DNA of 29,920 nt from Prasinococcaceae sp. CCMP 1430 (GCA_013416795.1 RQSC01001045.1:1-29920); one strand, 5' to 3'. Positions 17,034 to 26,678 are shown, numbered from the stretch's first letter. Program-made: numbers and translations. The notes: generated from the sequence alone by a model not told the origin.

Positions 17034-17190
17034 TTCAAAGCGCGCGCGCGCGCGCGCGCGGGGCGCGGCCCGCGCGGCCCGAAAAACTAACAACTCCGAG
17101 AACCTGAACGCGGTCGGCGCGCCGCCCGCGCAAAAAGGCGCGCTTTTCCTTTTGTTGTGACGTGTGTCATAAACCCTTATTTTTGTGCAG

Positions 17191-19958
17191 ACCGAAATGC
17201 GGCGCGAGCGCGCGCGCGCGAACGTTGCGCCACACTGCGCGCGCGGCGAGCGGCGCGCAGAGCAGCGGCGGGGGCGCCGGCGCCGGCGCCCGCCGCGGCC
17301 GACGAGGAGGACGTCGACGCGGTGGAGGCGCGAATCGCAGAGCTCGTGGCGCGGCGCGACGCGCTCAGGGCGTCCAACGACTCCGCGGTGGCCGCAGCGC
17401 CGTCCGAGGAGCCTGCGAAACAGCACCAGCAGCACCGGCAGGTACAAGCCGAGCGGGTGCAGGTGCTGCAGGTGCAGAACTTTGACTTCAGCGTGGTGGC
17501 CGACGGCGAGTTCGCCCCGGGCATGGTCGCACCCGCCGCTGCTGCCCGCAAGCCCCGAGGCGTGGGCGCGGGTGCGCTCGCTGCTGCGGCGACGCGCCGG
17601 CCGAAGACCGCGAGCGGCAACAGGCGCAGCGCGCGCCCTCCGTCGTCCGCGCGACCTTCGTCGGCCTCGGCGGGGCAAGCGCGGCTCGGAGCGAAGCGCG
17701 CCGAGGCCACCGAGGCGGGCGGCGACGAAAACAAAGGCACACTAGCCGATCACGTCGCATCGGCGCAGCGCCGTGCCGCTGAGGCCACGGCCGCCGCGCT
17801 GCGCGCCGCCGAGGACGCCGCCCGCGAGGACGGCACCGCCCGCCAAGAGCCGGCCGCCGGTGACGACGAGTACGCGGAGCGGTACCCGCTCATGTCGGCT
17901 GCGCTCGCTAGCCGGCGTCAGAAGGAGGGCAAGAAGGAGCGCGGCGCGCGCAAACAGTCTGGAGGCGCGCGGGGTGGCGCAGACGAGGTCGGGGTGGACG
18001 GCCTCACCAACGCGGAGCGCGCCGTGGCGTACAGCGACACGATGGCGGCCTTCGAGGCGCTCGAGGCTTCGCTCCTCGCCGCTTCCGAACGCGTCGCAGC
18101 GAGCGACGGCGACGGCGAAGGAGATGAGGGCGTCGGCGCCGCCGCTGCCGACGGGTCGACGGACGATGTCGTCGAGATGACGCGCCGGTACTACGACCCC
18201 GCGCGCGAAGGCCTGGCTTTCAGCGGCGAGCCCGAGCCAGAGTCCGAGCCCGACGCAGTGGGTGGCGCGGCGTCGGTGTCCGGCGTCGTCGATGGCGCCG
18301 GCGCGCGCCCCCCGCCGCCACCGGTGGGAGAGGACGAGCACATGCCTGGCGCGGATGGCGACGGGGAGGGCAGCTGGGAAAAGGCGTACGAGTTCCGTGA
18401 CGCCGATCTCATCGCGCGGACGCGCGACATGGCCGCGCGCCGCAGGCGGCGGCCGAAATCCGCCGACGCCAGCCGCAGCAAGGTGCGCTACATCGGCCCG
18501 CCACCGCCGGGCACGACCAAGGTGAAGCCATTTTCGTTCGACAACCGCGACAGCCGCCCGCGCAAGACGATATCGCAGATGCGCCTCGAGCAGGACCTCG
18601 CAGCTGCGAAGGCGCGCGAGGAGGCGGAGCTGAAAGTGCGCTTCAAGGCGAAGCCCATCCCCTCTAGCACGCTGCTGCCCCTGTACGCGCAGCTCGTCGA
18701 GGCATCCGAGCAGCGGCGCGACGAGGTGCGGCGCATGTGCAAGGAGTGGCTCAAGTCCGTCGAGGCGCCATTCTCCTTCCAGGACCGGCAGACCAAGTCG
18801 AGCGCGATGGCCAAGGGCCTGGCGGAGGCGCCAGGTGCCGTGCCCGAGGGCCCGGCCTTCAGGGCCAACCCCGTGCCCGCGCATGTCAAGGAGCTGCGCT
18901 ACATGGAGATGGTGGCGGATGACCACAAGCGTGCTTTTGTCAACAAGGCGCTCGCCGAGGCCAAGTTCCGCGAGTCGAGCCTGCCGCCGCGCATGAAGGC
19001 GCATGCGCAGCGCCTCAAGGAGCAAGAGGGTCAAGAGGTGGTGGTGCTCGACCCCGAGTGCACCTTCAAGCCGCACATCAAGCACTCAATCCCGGACTTC
19101 AACGCCCAGCACGCCAAATTTGAGGCGGCGCTTGCGGCGCGCCGCAAACAGCTGCCGAGCACCGAGGTACAGCCGTTCACGCTGGCCTCAAAGGAGCGGC
19201 AGGCACAGGAACGCATCAAGCGAGACGCCATGCTTGCCAAGGCACGCAGGAAAGCCGCGCGCGACGAGGCCGAGGCCATCGAGCATCGCTGGCCATACTA
19301 CTCAGAGCGCGGTGCCGTGCCCAAGAAGGCCATGCCCGACTTCACCAAGCTGCAGCGCAGCTTCGGCGAGAAGCTCAACGCGTCGCGCGCCGACTTCAAG
19401 CCGACTGTCCTGAAGCCGTTCAAGCTTGGACGTGACCAGACCGACCGTGAGATGGCGCGCAGCCGAGAGGCGCTCGCCAAGGCCGACGCGCCCGTTTTCG
19501 CGCACCAGCGCCCCACACGCGCCGAGGAGCTGCGTCTCAAGGCCACCAGGGAGGCCACCGCCGAGGGCCGCTTCGACAGCGCGGCGGAGCGTGACGCCAA
19601 GGAGCAGCAGCGTCGCAAGCTCGATGCGAAGCGTCGTGAGGAGGCGTGGGCGGCCATGCAGAAGAAGAAGAAAGTCGAGGACGACAGCCTCGGTCTTGGC
19701 GACGGCACGGACGCGCCGCCTCCCGCGGAGGGCGTCGGCGCCGCCGTGGATGCACCCGCGATCGTGCCCGCAAAGCCCCCAGCATCGTCAGCAGCGGAGG
19801 CCGCGGCGGTCGTTGATGATGGCCACGATGGCGAGTCGTTGCATCGCCAGGCGCGTCACAAGCAGGTTGAGGAGCGCGCTGCCGCCATAGTTGAGCAGAC
19901 ACTCCTCGAGCACGGCGTGCTCGACTACGTCGAAGGCACGGGTTTGACTCCGCGCTGA
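17191..19958 (+). CDS. FAM161-family (UPF0564) ciliary/centriolar protein
   Basis: Homologue of FAM161A/B, microtubule-binding proteins of the connecting cilium, basal body and centriole inner wall. The open frame encodes about 920 aa. The first half is disordered (Ala/Arg/Glu), with a coiled-coil start near VDAVEARIAELVARRDALRA. The conserved region has repeated PF-x-F blocks: VKPFSFDNRDSRPRKTISQM, EAPFSFQDR, FRANPVPAHVKELRYMEMVA, FRESSLPPRM, ECTFKPHIKHSIPDFN, VQPFTLASKERQAQERIK and LKPFKLGRDQTD, separated by long Lys/Glu-rich helices. No ATG fits this frame near the beginning. The exon opens after a strong acceptor at 17190, so at least one 5' exon lies upstream (the ATG at 17197 is out of frame). 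Stop TGA at 19956-19958. It converges on the phosphodiesterase gene, 212 bp away. Confidence 0.8.
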
Positions 19959-20056
19959 GTTGGTCGCACTCGGCTGCCGCCGCCTCAGACCGGCGGCGCG
20001 AAAGTAGCACGGGGCTCGACTCTGCAAACGCCAGTCATTCACACACAGCAATCATG

Positions 20057-20061
20057 TTACA
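20057..20061 (-). promoter_or_regulatory. Candidate TGTAA polyadenylation signal of the phosphodiesterase gene
   Basis: TTTGTAACATG on the minus strand lies 109 nt after the phosphodiesterase stop codon, in the spacer between the convergent genes. Confidence 0.4.
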
Positions 20062-20170
20062 AAGTCATCAGGTTTAGTTGTGATTCCGACGCACCCCCCA
20101 GCTGCACGCACACAGCACCTGCGCGCGAAAGAGAGAGAGGTCGGGCGCTGCCTGCCGTGCCGTCCGCTTC

Positions 20171-21739
20171 TCATGCCTTCAGCGCCTTAGCCTCGTCGGC
20201 CTCCTTCTGCCACGAGGCGCGCACCTCGGCGATCTTGTCGCGGAAGGGCGCAACGGCGGGGTTTTGATTGGCCCATGCGTCATAGAGCGGCAGCAGGACG
20301 ATCTTGATAAAGTTCACCTGCGACTCGGGCACGTTGGCAGTCGCGCGGTCACACAGCGGGGACACGGGCACTCCCATCGAGCGCTCCTCGTCGCCTTGCG
20401 AGTGGAACTCCTCGAGCATCATCTTCGCCCACCTTCGAGCAGTCCGGACTCTCGTCTGATTGGAGATGTCTGCGGCCTTCAAGCACATTTGCATGAGCAT
20501 GAGCCGGTCGTTGGTGTTACCCAGATCAAAGCCCGCGAGGGTCTTCTCCTTGAAGTCGGCGACGAAGGGGAAGTGCTCGGCCATGTCAGTCACACACACG
20601 AGTGAGATCACCAGCCCCCGAATCTTTCTGCGGTCCTCTTCGGCCAGCCCGCGAAGGATGTCGATGGACTCGTCGTCGCGCATCATCTCGAACATGAGCG
20701 CACAGTGCATGTTTTCAAGCACGGCCTTGTCGTTGTAGCGCAGCGCCACCGGCGTGCCGTTTCTCACGTGGAAGCCATTGTTCCTGCCTGGGTGCCCAAT
20801 GTCGTGGCCCACCACCGCCATGAGCATCGCCAGAACCTCGTGCGTGGCCATCCAGTTGAGAAAGCCCGCCTCCCGGAGGTACACGATGGTGGTCTGCAGC
20901 ACGTCCGCGGCGTGGGTGGAGTTGTGATAGGGAACCTCCGGGTTGTAGCGCGCCTCGATAGCCGAAGCCCAGCGCGCCACGAGCTCGCGGCCGAGCGTGA
21001 ACTCGTGCACCTGATCGTGCATGCCCAGCTGGTCGAATGCGGCGCACGCGACCACCGTGAGGCACCGCCCACGCCCAACCACGCCCTCGAGCTTGAAGAT
21101 GTCCCAATCGTGGTGGTTGAAGCCCTCGAGCGCCGCCGAGGTCTCGGGTGCCACGAGCCAGCTCCGCTTTTCGTCGGCCGCGGCGTCGAAAACCGCGAGC
21201 TCGCGGTCTTTGTCCGCGCCGTTGGCCCTGTCCATCGCCGTGAGGAACGACGTGCGGCGCGACTGCGTGCGCATTCGGGTGGTCTCCTTTGCGTGCACCG
21301 CGTATTGCTGTTGGAGCCAGGCGACTGTTTCCTTGCTATGCTCCGAGGCGGCAGCGGCGGCGGCTGCCTTTGCGTCGGCCTTGTTGACGGCCGATCCGAG
21401 CGCCTTCAGCACCCGATCGAGCGCTCGCTTGGACTCAAAGCCGAGTATGGTCGAGTCGCCGAGCTTGCCGTCGCGCAGCGCAACGAGATCGGTCGCAATC
21501 TCTAGCACGAGCATGCTGCCAGCCAGGGCGGCTTCGGCCGGGGCTTCCACGGGTGCCCCGCCATTCGTCTGTCTCGAGGCGGCCACGTCGTCACTCGCGC
21601 TGTGCCCGCCGGCACCATCGTTCGTGCCGCCTCCTGCGTGCGCACCGCCGCAGGTCCCCTCATCGCCACGCCAGTACCGCTCGTAGCAGTATCTCGCCGC
21701 TACGCCGGCCACGAAGGGCAGCGCGAGTGCCGCCACCAT
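20171..21739 (-). CDS. 3',5'-cyclic nucleotide phosphodiesterase (class I PDEase), membrane-anchored N-terminus
   Basis: Hydrolyses cAMP and/or cGMP. The 522-aa model starts at ATG 21739 (context CAGGCATGGTGGC) with a short hydrophobic segment MVAALALPFVAGVAARYCYE, a likely membrane anchor. A variable region and a long helix (ETVAWLQQQYAVHAKETTRM) follow. The catalytic domain has all class I metal-site motifs: VPYHNSTHAADVLQ (HNxxHA), VVGHDIGHPGRNN (HDxxHxG), LRYNDKAVLENMHCA, CLKAADISNQTR (the second Asp metal ligand), and SQVNFIKIVLLPLY with the invariant purine-binding Gln. The C-terminus is AKALKA. No GAF or PAS domain is present. Substrate preference cannot be read from the sequence. Upstream, the coding strand runs into a GC-rich stretch ending at the single N at 21956. 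Confidence 0.93.
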   Translation of the reverse strand: MVAALALPFVAGVAARYCYERYWRGDEGTCGGAHAGGGTNDGAGGHSASDDVAASRQTNGGAPVEAPAEAALAGSMLVLEIATDLVALRDGKLGDSTILGFESKRALDRVLKALGSAVNKADAKAAAAAAASEHSKETVAWLQQQYAVHAKETTRMRTQSRRTSFLTAMDRANGADKDRELAVFDAAADEKRSWLVAPETSAALEGFNHHDWDIFKLEGVVGRGRCLTVVACAAFDQLGMHDQVHEFTLGRELVARWASAIEARYNPEVPYHNSTHAADVLQTTIVYLREAGFLNWMATHEVLAMLMAVVGHDIGHPGRNNGFHVRNGTPVALRYNDKAVLENMHCALMFEMMRDDESIDILRGLAEEDRRKIRGLVISLVCVTDMAEHFPFVADFKEKTLAGFDLGNTNDRLMLMQMCLKAADISNQTRVRTARRWAKMMLEEFHSQGDEERSMGVPVSPLCDRATANVPESQVNFIKIVLLPLYDAWANQNPAVAPFRDKIAEVRASWQKEADEAKALKA

Positions 21740-21955
21740 GCCTGCTGACGGCCAAGTCGCGGGGGCACTGCCCCCCCCCCACCCCCACCCCCGTCCGGCG
21801 TCCCACCTGCGCACTGTGGTGCAGCTGCGACGGCGCGCGCGGGCGGGCGGGCGGGCGCGCTGCCGCCTCTCGCCCGCCGCCCTATGCCACGGCCAGCCGA
21901 CGCCGACGCGGCGCCCGAGGCGCCCGGGGGCGCGCCGCCACAGGCGCCGCCCTCC

Positions 21956-22792
21956 NCGGCGGTGGATGCCATGCGGCTCGTGCTCAACACGGTCATCATG
22001 GACGGCAAGGTCGTCATCGGCGAGGGCGAGAAGGACGAGGCGCCGATGCTGTTCAGCGGCGAGTACCTCGGCGACGGCAGCTGGCCGGCGGTGGACATCG
22101 CAGTCGACCCGCTCGACGGCACCTCGCTCGTCGCGAAGGGCAAGCACGGCGCCATCACCGTGATCGCGCTCGCCGAGCGCGGCGCCATGTTCTCCCCGGG
22201 CAAGGCCTACTACATGAACAAGCTGTGCGTGCCGTACGAGGCCGCCGGCATGGTCGACATCGACGCGCCCGTCGCGCGCAACGTCAAGGCCGTCGCCGAC
22301 GCACTGGGCAAGGACGTGTGCGACATCTCGGTGGCGGTGCTCGACCGCCCCCGCCACTCGGAGCTCATCTACAACATCCGCCGGGCGGGCGCGCGCGTGC
22401 ACCTCATCGACGACGGCGACGTGGCCGCCGCGCTGGCGGCCGCCACGCCGGGCAACGACGTCGACATGCTCATGGGCATCGGGGGCTCGGCCGAGGGCGT
22501 CATCACCGCCGCCGCCATGCGCTGCCTCGGCGGCGAGTTCCAGGGAAAGCTGTGGGCGCGCGACGAGGCCGAGGCCGAGCGCCTCGAGGACGAGGGCTTC
22601 GACCTGGAAACCACGATGACCGCCACCGACCTCTGCCGCGGCGAGCAGATCTTCTTCGCGGCGACCGGCGTGTCCACCGGCGACCTGCTCAAGGGCGTGC
22701 GCTTCACGCCCGGCGGCGCGCTGACCTCGAGCCTGGTCATGCGGGCCAAAAGCGGCACCGTTCGCTCCATCGAGACCACCCATCGCTTCTAG
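21956..22792 (+). CDS. Class II (GlpX-type) fructose-1,6-bisphosphatase, N-terminus missing
   Basis: GlpX-type FBPase, the bacterial/cyanobacterial class, which in cyanobacteria also acts on sedoheptulose-1,7-bisphosphate in the Calvin cycle. Hallmarks: AVDAMRLVLNTVIMDGKVVI, GEGEKDEAPML, VDPLDGTSLVAKGKHGAITV (metal-binding DPLDGT), DRPRHSELIYNIRRAGARVH, MLMGIGGSAEGVITAAA, and DLCRGEQIFFAATGVSTGDL ending RSIETTHRF, then TAG. The protein enters at the single N at 21956 (NCG, alanine if N is G). About 45-50 residues before AVDAMR are missing, and the preceding open frame is Ala/Pro/Arg-rich with no GlpX similarity. Codons are extremely GC-ending, unlike eIF2-beta and the phosphodiesterase beside it. 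A plastid role is likely but the targeting peptide is not seen. Confidence 0.9.
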   Translation, partial: XAVDAMRLVLNTVIMDGKVVIGEGEKDEAPMLFSGEYLGDGSWPAVDIAVDPLDGTSLVAKGKHGAITVIALAERGAMFSPGKAYYMNKLCVPYEAAGMVDIDAPVARNVKAVADALGKDVCDISVAVLDRPRHSELIYNIRRAGARVHLIDDGDVAAALAAATPGNDVDMLMGIGGSAEGVITAAAMRCLGGEFQGKLWARDEAEAERLEDEGFDLETTMTATDLCRGEQIFFAATGVSTGDLLKGVRFTPGGALTSSLVMRAKSGTVRSIETTHRF

Positions 22793-22971
22793 CTAGTGGT
22801 GGGGCCGTGTTCCACTAGCGCGTGTTCCATACACATTGTTGTCACTAAGCAAGCTGCATGCACCCAGAGAGGCGTGCTCATTCGTTCCTTCCCCGTGCCC
22901 CCCCCCCCTCACCGCGCTCCCCGCACGCGCGCGCGCACGCTCCCCTTTGCGCCTTGATTGTCCGCGCGAAG

Positions 22972-23893
22972 GTCGACGACGAAGAGGGCGCAGACGCGGC
23001 GGCGGAGGGCCTTGACGAGCTGAGCCTCGACCTCAGCGGCGCCAAGAAGAAGAAGAAGAAGAAGAAGGACGCAGCGCCGGCGGACGACTTGGACGGCGAC
23101 GACCTCTCGCTCGACCTGGGGCTGAGCAAGAAGAAGAAGAAGAAGAAGAAGAAGGACGCCGCGGAGGAGGTGAGGGGGCGCGCGCGCGGCAATGCACGAA
23201 GCTCGCGGACGCTCGCGGGTGCGCGCGCGACACGCGCGCACCCCGTCGCGTTCAAAATCGATATATAGAGGCGTGCGCCACTGCCCGAGCGTCGCCTGAC
23301 CCGCCGCGCGTGCGCACCTTTAGGGCGGCGAGGCTGAGGCGCCCAAGGCGCGCAATCCGTACGACTCGGACTCGGACTCGGAGGACGACGCGCCGAAGAA
23401 GGACTACCCGTGGCAGGGCAGCGACCGCGACTACAAGTACGACGAGATGCTCGACCGCGTGTTCGGCATCATTCGCACTGCCAACCCCGAGCTCGGCGGC
23501 AAGAAGCGCACCGTGCTCAAGCCGCCGCAGGTGCTGCGTGAGGGCACCAAGAAGACCGTGTTCGTCAACTTCGTCGACCTGTGCAAGGCGATGCACAGGC
23601 AGGAGGACCACGTGATGCAGTACCTGCTGGTTGAGCTGGGCACGACGGGCTCTCTGGACGGCCAGAAACGCCTCATTTGCAAGGGCCGCTTCATGCCCAA
23701 GGTGTTTGAGGGCATCTTGCGTCGCTACGTCAATGAGTACTGTCTGTGCTCCATGTGCAAGTCGACAGACACAGTGCTTTCCAAGAAGGACAGGCTCACA
23801 TTCGTTTCTTGCAACTCTTGTGGCGCCACGCGCTCGGTGCAGGCGGTCAAGGCGGGCTTCGTCGCGCAGGTGGGGCGCCGGCCGCGCAAGTAA
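22972..23893 (+). CDS. Translation initiation factor eIF2 subunit beta
   Basis: Beta subunit of the eIF2-GTP-Met-tRNAi complex. Exon VDDEEGADAAAEGLDELSLD contains two lysine blocks (K8 and K9), which in eIF2-beta bind eIF5 and eIF2B-epsilon. The family usually has three, so one may be lost or on an unseen first exon. A 154-nt GT-AG intron (23170-23323, donor GTGAGG, acceptor TTTAG) leads to an acidic linker, DYPWQGSDRDYKYDEMLDRV, the conserved VFVNFVDLCKAMHRQEDHVM and LICKGRFMPKVFEGILRRYV, and the C-terminal zinc finger CLCSMCKS...FVSCNSCGATRS. Stop TAA at 23891-23893. Exon 1 may start after GCGCGAAG at 22971. An in-frame ATG at 22858 would add an unlikely Pro/Arg/His-rich leader. Confidence 0.93.
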
Positions 23894-24274
23894 ACGAAAG
23901 CTGCACGCCCAAACACGTCCGCGCCCGCTCGCTGGCGCGAGCGGTGTCCGGAGTCGCGCGCACGCGCGCTATGCGCGCGTGTGCGAACCAAGCGCACGTG
24001 CGGTGTGCGGTGTGCGGTGACAGCCGCAGGTGCGCGCGCTGGACCCATTTGAAAAGTATGCCCATCTTACTTGACCTCACTACGTGGGCTTCTCAGGTGA
24101 GCCATGGACTTCCCGACACGCTACGAGGCGGCCAAAAACGCGGAGCGCGCGCTCCGGCACGGATGAGCCCGTCTTGCGTAGCCGGTCGTCTGCGAAGGGC
24201 AGCCGTCTTGGGCGCGCAGGAGACGCTTCGCAGACTCAGTCGATGGAGTGCATCTGCAGCAGTAGCAGGAAGCG
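23894..24274. other. Intergenic spacer between convergent genes
   Basis: About 380 bp between the convergent eIF2-beta and secreted-protein genes. I see short GTGCGGTGTGCGGTG duplications near 24000 but no gene, RNA or clear terminator signal. Confidence 0.6.
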
Positions 24275-26092
24275 CTAGTGGCCATAGCCCTGAAATGCGA
24301 CGTCGATGCTGTCGCACGTGCGCGCGACATCGTTCCAAGGGTTGGGCCCGAGCACATCGGGACAGTCGTCCGCCATCAGCGTGAGTGGCTGCGCGCCCGC
24401 CGTCAAATCGCGGAACCAAAGCCGCAGCGGCTCGGCCTCGCCCTCGACGTGCCCGTAGATGCCTCCGGCCAGGTCCTGCAGGACGGCGTCGGCCATGACT
24501 ATCGCCCCCTCGAACCAGTCCAGTCCACCGCCCACCGACAGTATGCCGTCTTCGCGGAGCACCGTCTTCACGCCGCCGGGCAGCGCACTGACGTTGTAGG
24601 TGAGCAGGAACGAGGTCAGGTTGTACCCAACAGGGTCGGGCGAGTAGGACTCGTCGACGATGACGGAGACATTTTGCGCGGACAGGTAGTCCCACATCTC
24701 GCCGCTGGTGTTGAAACCCACGTGCGAGGGCAGGCCTGACCACGAGCTAATCTGGACCGTCATGTTGGACGTGTCGACGTTGCGCGCGCCGGCGTCGGCA
24801 ACCAGCGCCAACTTGTAGTCTGCCACGGATACCACAAACTCGGGGGGCGTCGAAAACGAGCTGTAGCTGATGAAGGCGACACCGGGGCGGTCGCTCGCCG
24901 GCACATCCGCGGCAGCCATGGCCTTGGTGCATTCGTAGTTCGCGGCGATCTTGCTGAACACCTCCTCGGCCTCGAGCTCCATGTTGTAGAAGAAGCTCAC
25001 AAACTTGAGCCACTCAGACCTATGCAACGGCCCCGGGTCGGCCGAGGCGGAGAAGCTGATCGCCTTCGGTTGATCAGGATTGGGAGAGCCATTGAGCAGC
25101 CCGTCGACGGCCGCCATCTGCTCGTCGTAGACTGGGAGCGCGAACAAGCGTCAGCAACAGAGAGAAGGGCACTCTAGCTAGCTAGAGAGTATACAAGGAG
25201 AGGTAGCAACAGGGCGAGCGAGAGAGCGCGACAACGCGTGGGCTCCACCGCGACACGTCGGGCGTGGCATCGGCACACCCGCTCGCCGCCTGCTGTTTCG
25301 CCAGGCACGATGCCTCTACTACTGCGCCGCGCAATCTGCGTGTCTCGCGGCATGCCCCTCACTCACTCAGCTCGTTGCCCGGGTTGTAGTACGAATCAGG
25401 GGACGGCTCGACCTGGGTGACGAGACCCTGGTTGTTGGCGAGGTGAAGGCACGGGTTGGTGGCATACTGGAGATCGACGTACAAGATAGACTCGCGCAGC
25501 CCGAGGAGCTCCATGTACGCGATCACGGTGGTGTCCGTGACAGACACGTCGCTCAGTGGCACGTTGAAATGCTTGGCGTCCCAGGGCACCTTCGGTGGCT
25601 TCGGCGGCACGCCGCAGACGGTCAGCACGTACGTCTCGTTGAAGAGCAGGTTGCGCACGATCTTGTAGTTGTAGTAGTACTCGACCTGGTTGAGCAGATG
25701 GCAAGGGGGGGAGGAGAGGCGTGATCATCGAGTCAGGGTCAGCGTCGTCGACAATCATCAATGGCTGTCAGACTGTCATTACTCGAACGAGCATGTGCGT
25801 GCGAAAGCGCTCCCCCGCCATCGCCGATCCCTGGCAGGCGATCACTTACTTCGAAGTGCTCGGCGACGCGCACGGCGGCATTCGGCTGAGCCCCGCCGTC
25901 CGATGCGTCCACCTCGTAGGCGCTCGTGAGGCCGAGGGGATCGACGCTCTTCGCCGCCGTCAGCTTCGCCGCGAAGTTGTCGGTGGGGGACGCGCACGGG
26001 GGGAGCCCCTCCTGGGCGCTGGCGCCCGCGGCGGCGCACAGCGCCAGCGCCAGCCCCACCGCCGCGCGGCGCGTCGGCATCTCGAGGCCCAT
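24275..26092 (-). CDS. Secreted protein, three exons, possibly of periplasmic-binding-protein type
   Basis: Starts at ATG 26092 (or 26080) with a clear signal peptide, MPTRRAAVGLALALCAAAGA followed by SAQ. Exon 1 is 25850-26092, exon 2 is 25367-25685 and exon 3 is 24275-25131. The introns are 25686-25849 (GTAAGT...ACCAG) and 25132-25366 (GTGAGT...CCCAG), and all phases agree, giving 472 aa. Exon 2 has YYYNYKIVRNLLFNETYVLT followed by VCGVPPKPPKVPW and VIAYMELLGLRESILYVD. Exon 3 has YDEQMAAVDGLLNG, VAFISYSSFSTPPEFVVSVA, MWDYLSAQNVSVIVDESYSP and GLDWFEGAIVMADAVLQDLA, ending FQGYGH and TAG. Several N-glycosylation sequons (NET, NMT, NTS, NVS, NLT) support passage through the ER. The NETYVL-x-CG motif and overall order resemble uncharacterised algal, plant and fungal proteins related to iron/cobalamin periplasmic-binding proteins; I cannot assign a ligand. 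Confidence 0.75.
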
Positions 26093-26179
26093 TCCCTCCA
26101 CGATACGATCGAGCCGCGCGCTGTACGACCGCCCGGGCTGCACGCGAACGCGCGCGCTGTGGCACGCCGCGCCGGCAGC

Positions 26180-26226
26180 CGCCCCTCGCCCCTCGCCCCT
26201 CGCCCCTCGCCCCTCGCCCCTCGCCA
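26180..26226. repeat. CGCCCCT heptamer repeat
   Basis: Six to seven copies of a 7-bp unit (CGCCCCT) followed by CACCGC triplets, about 90 bp upstream of the secreted-protein start on its coding strand, so in its 5' UTR or promoter. Confidence 0.9.
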
Positions 26227-26396
26227 CCGCCACCGCCAGCGAGCTGCCACGCCAGCAATGTGTCGGTGAGGGTTTCATCTTCGCGATCGCCGGAGCGCGT
26301 CATCCAATACGCCGCCGATATTTTCCGTCGCGCGCTTATCGCGCACGAAAAAACTCCGAAAGAATTCGAACCCTCATCGATTCTATCTTTACACAA

Positions 26397-26678
26397 ATGC
26401 CTCAAAAGAGCGGCGGAACGAATTTGAGCGTGAGTTTCTGTTTTTGTTGAGTTTGTGTGCGGCGCGCCGCCGCGGCGCGCGCGGGTGAGCGTGGCGCCCG
26501 CCGGGGTTCGCACGGCGCCCGCACACCGCACTGCACCTGGTGGCGCACCACGCCAGCCCTCCCGCGTGCGCTGTGTACGTCCCAGGATGGCATGGGAAGC
26601 TGCGTGCGGCGCGAGGGGGCGTACCACACGCGAGGGGAGCCGCTGAGCGAGCGCATCGACTCCACGTGCGTCCGATAG
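26397..26678 (+). CDS. Candidate small two-exon gene (41 aa)
   Basis: Hypothetical. An ATG at 26397 sits after an AT-rich leader (TTCTATCTTTACACAAATG) and opens MPQKSGGTNLS, then a GTGAGT donor at 26430. A CCCAG acceptor ends at 26585. The two ends have matching phase 0, and exon 2 reads DGMGSCVRREGAYHTRGEPL, SERIDSTCVR and TAG at 26676-26678. The 156-nt intron size matches others in the window. I do not recognise the product. It is divergent from the secreted-protein gene. It could be chance, or the first exon of a longer gene whose other exons I do not see. Confidence 0.3.

Larger units (their letters stand above)
16304..17190. other. AT-rich intergenic spacer between two divergent genes
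   Basis: About 890 bp between the divergent disordered-protein and FAM161 genes, much richer in A/T than the rest. It contains a four-copy 10-bp tandem repeat, two GCGC-A(n) units, and a strong 3' splice site (CCCTTATTTTTGTGCAG ending at 17190) for FAM161. It probably holds both promoters and the FAM161 first exon, which I cannot place. Confidence 0.6.

Noticed and set aside
17197-17745. ATG at 17197 as the start of the FAM161 gene
   Set aside because: It is in a different frame from all FAM161 motifs and follows a strong splice acceptor, so it is a coincidental ATG in an internal exon.
25732-25849. Read-through of the secreted-protein exon 1 to 25739
   Set aside because: A GTAAGT donor at 25849 with a matching acceptor at 25686 gives a continuous, better-composed protein.
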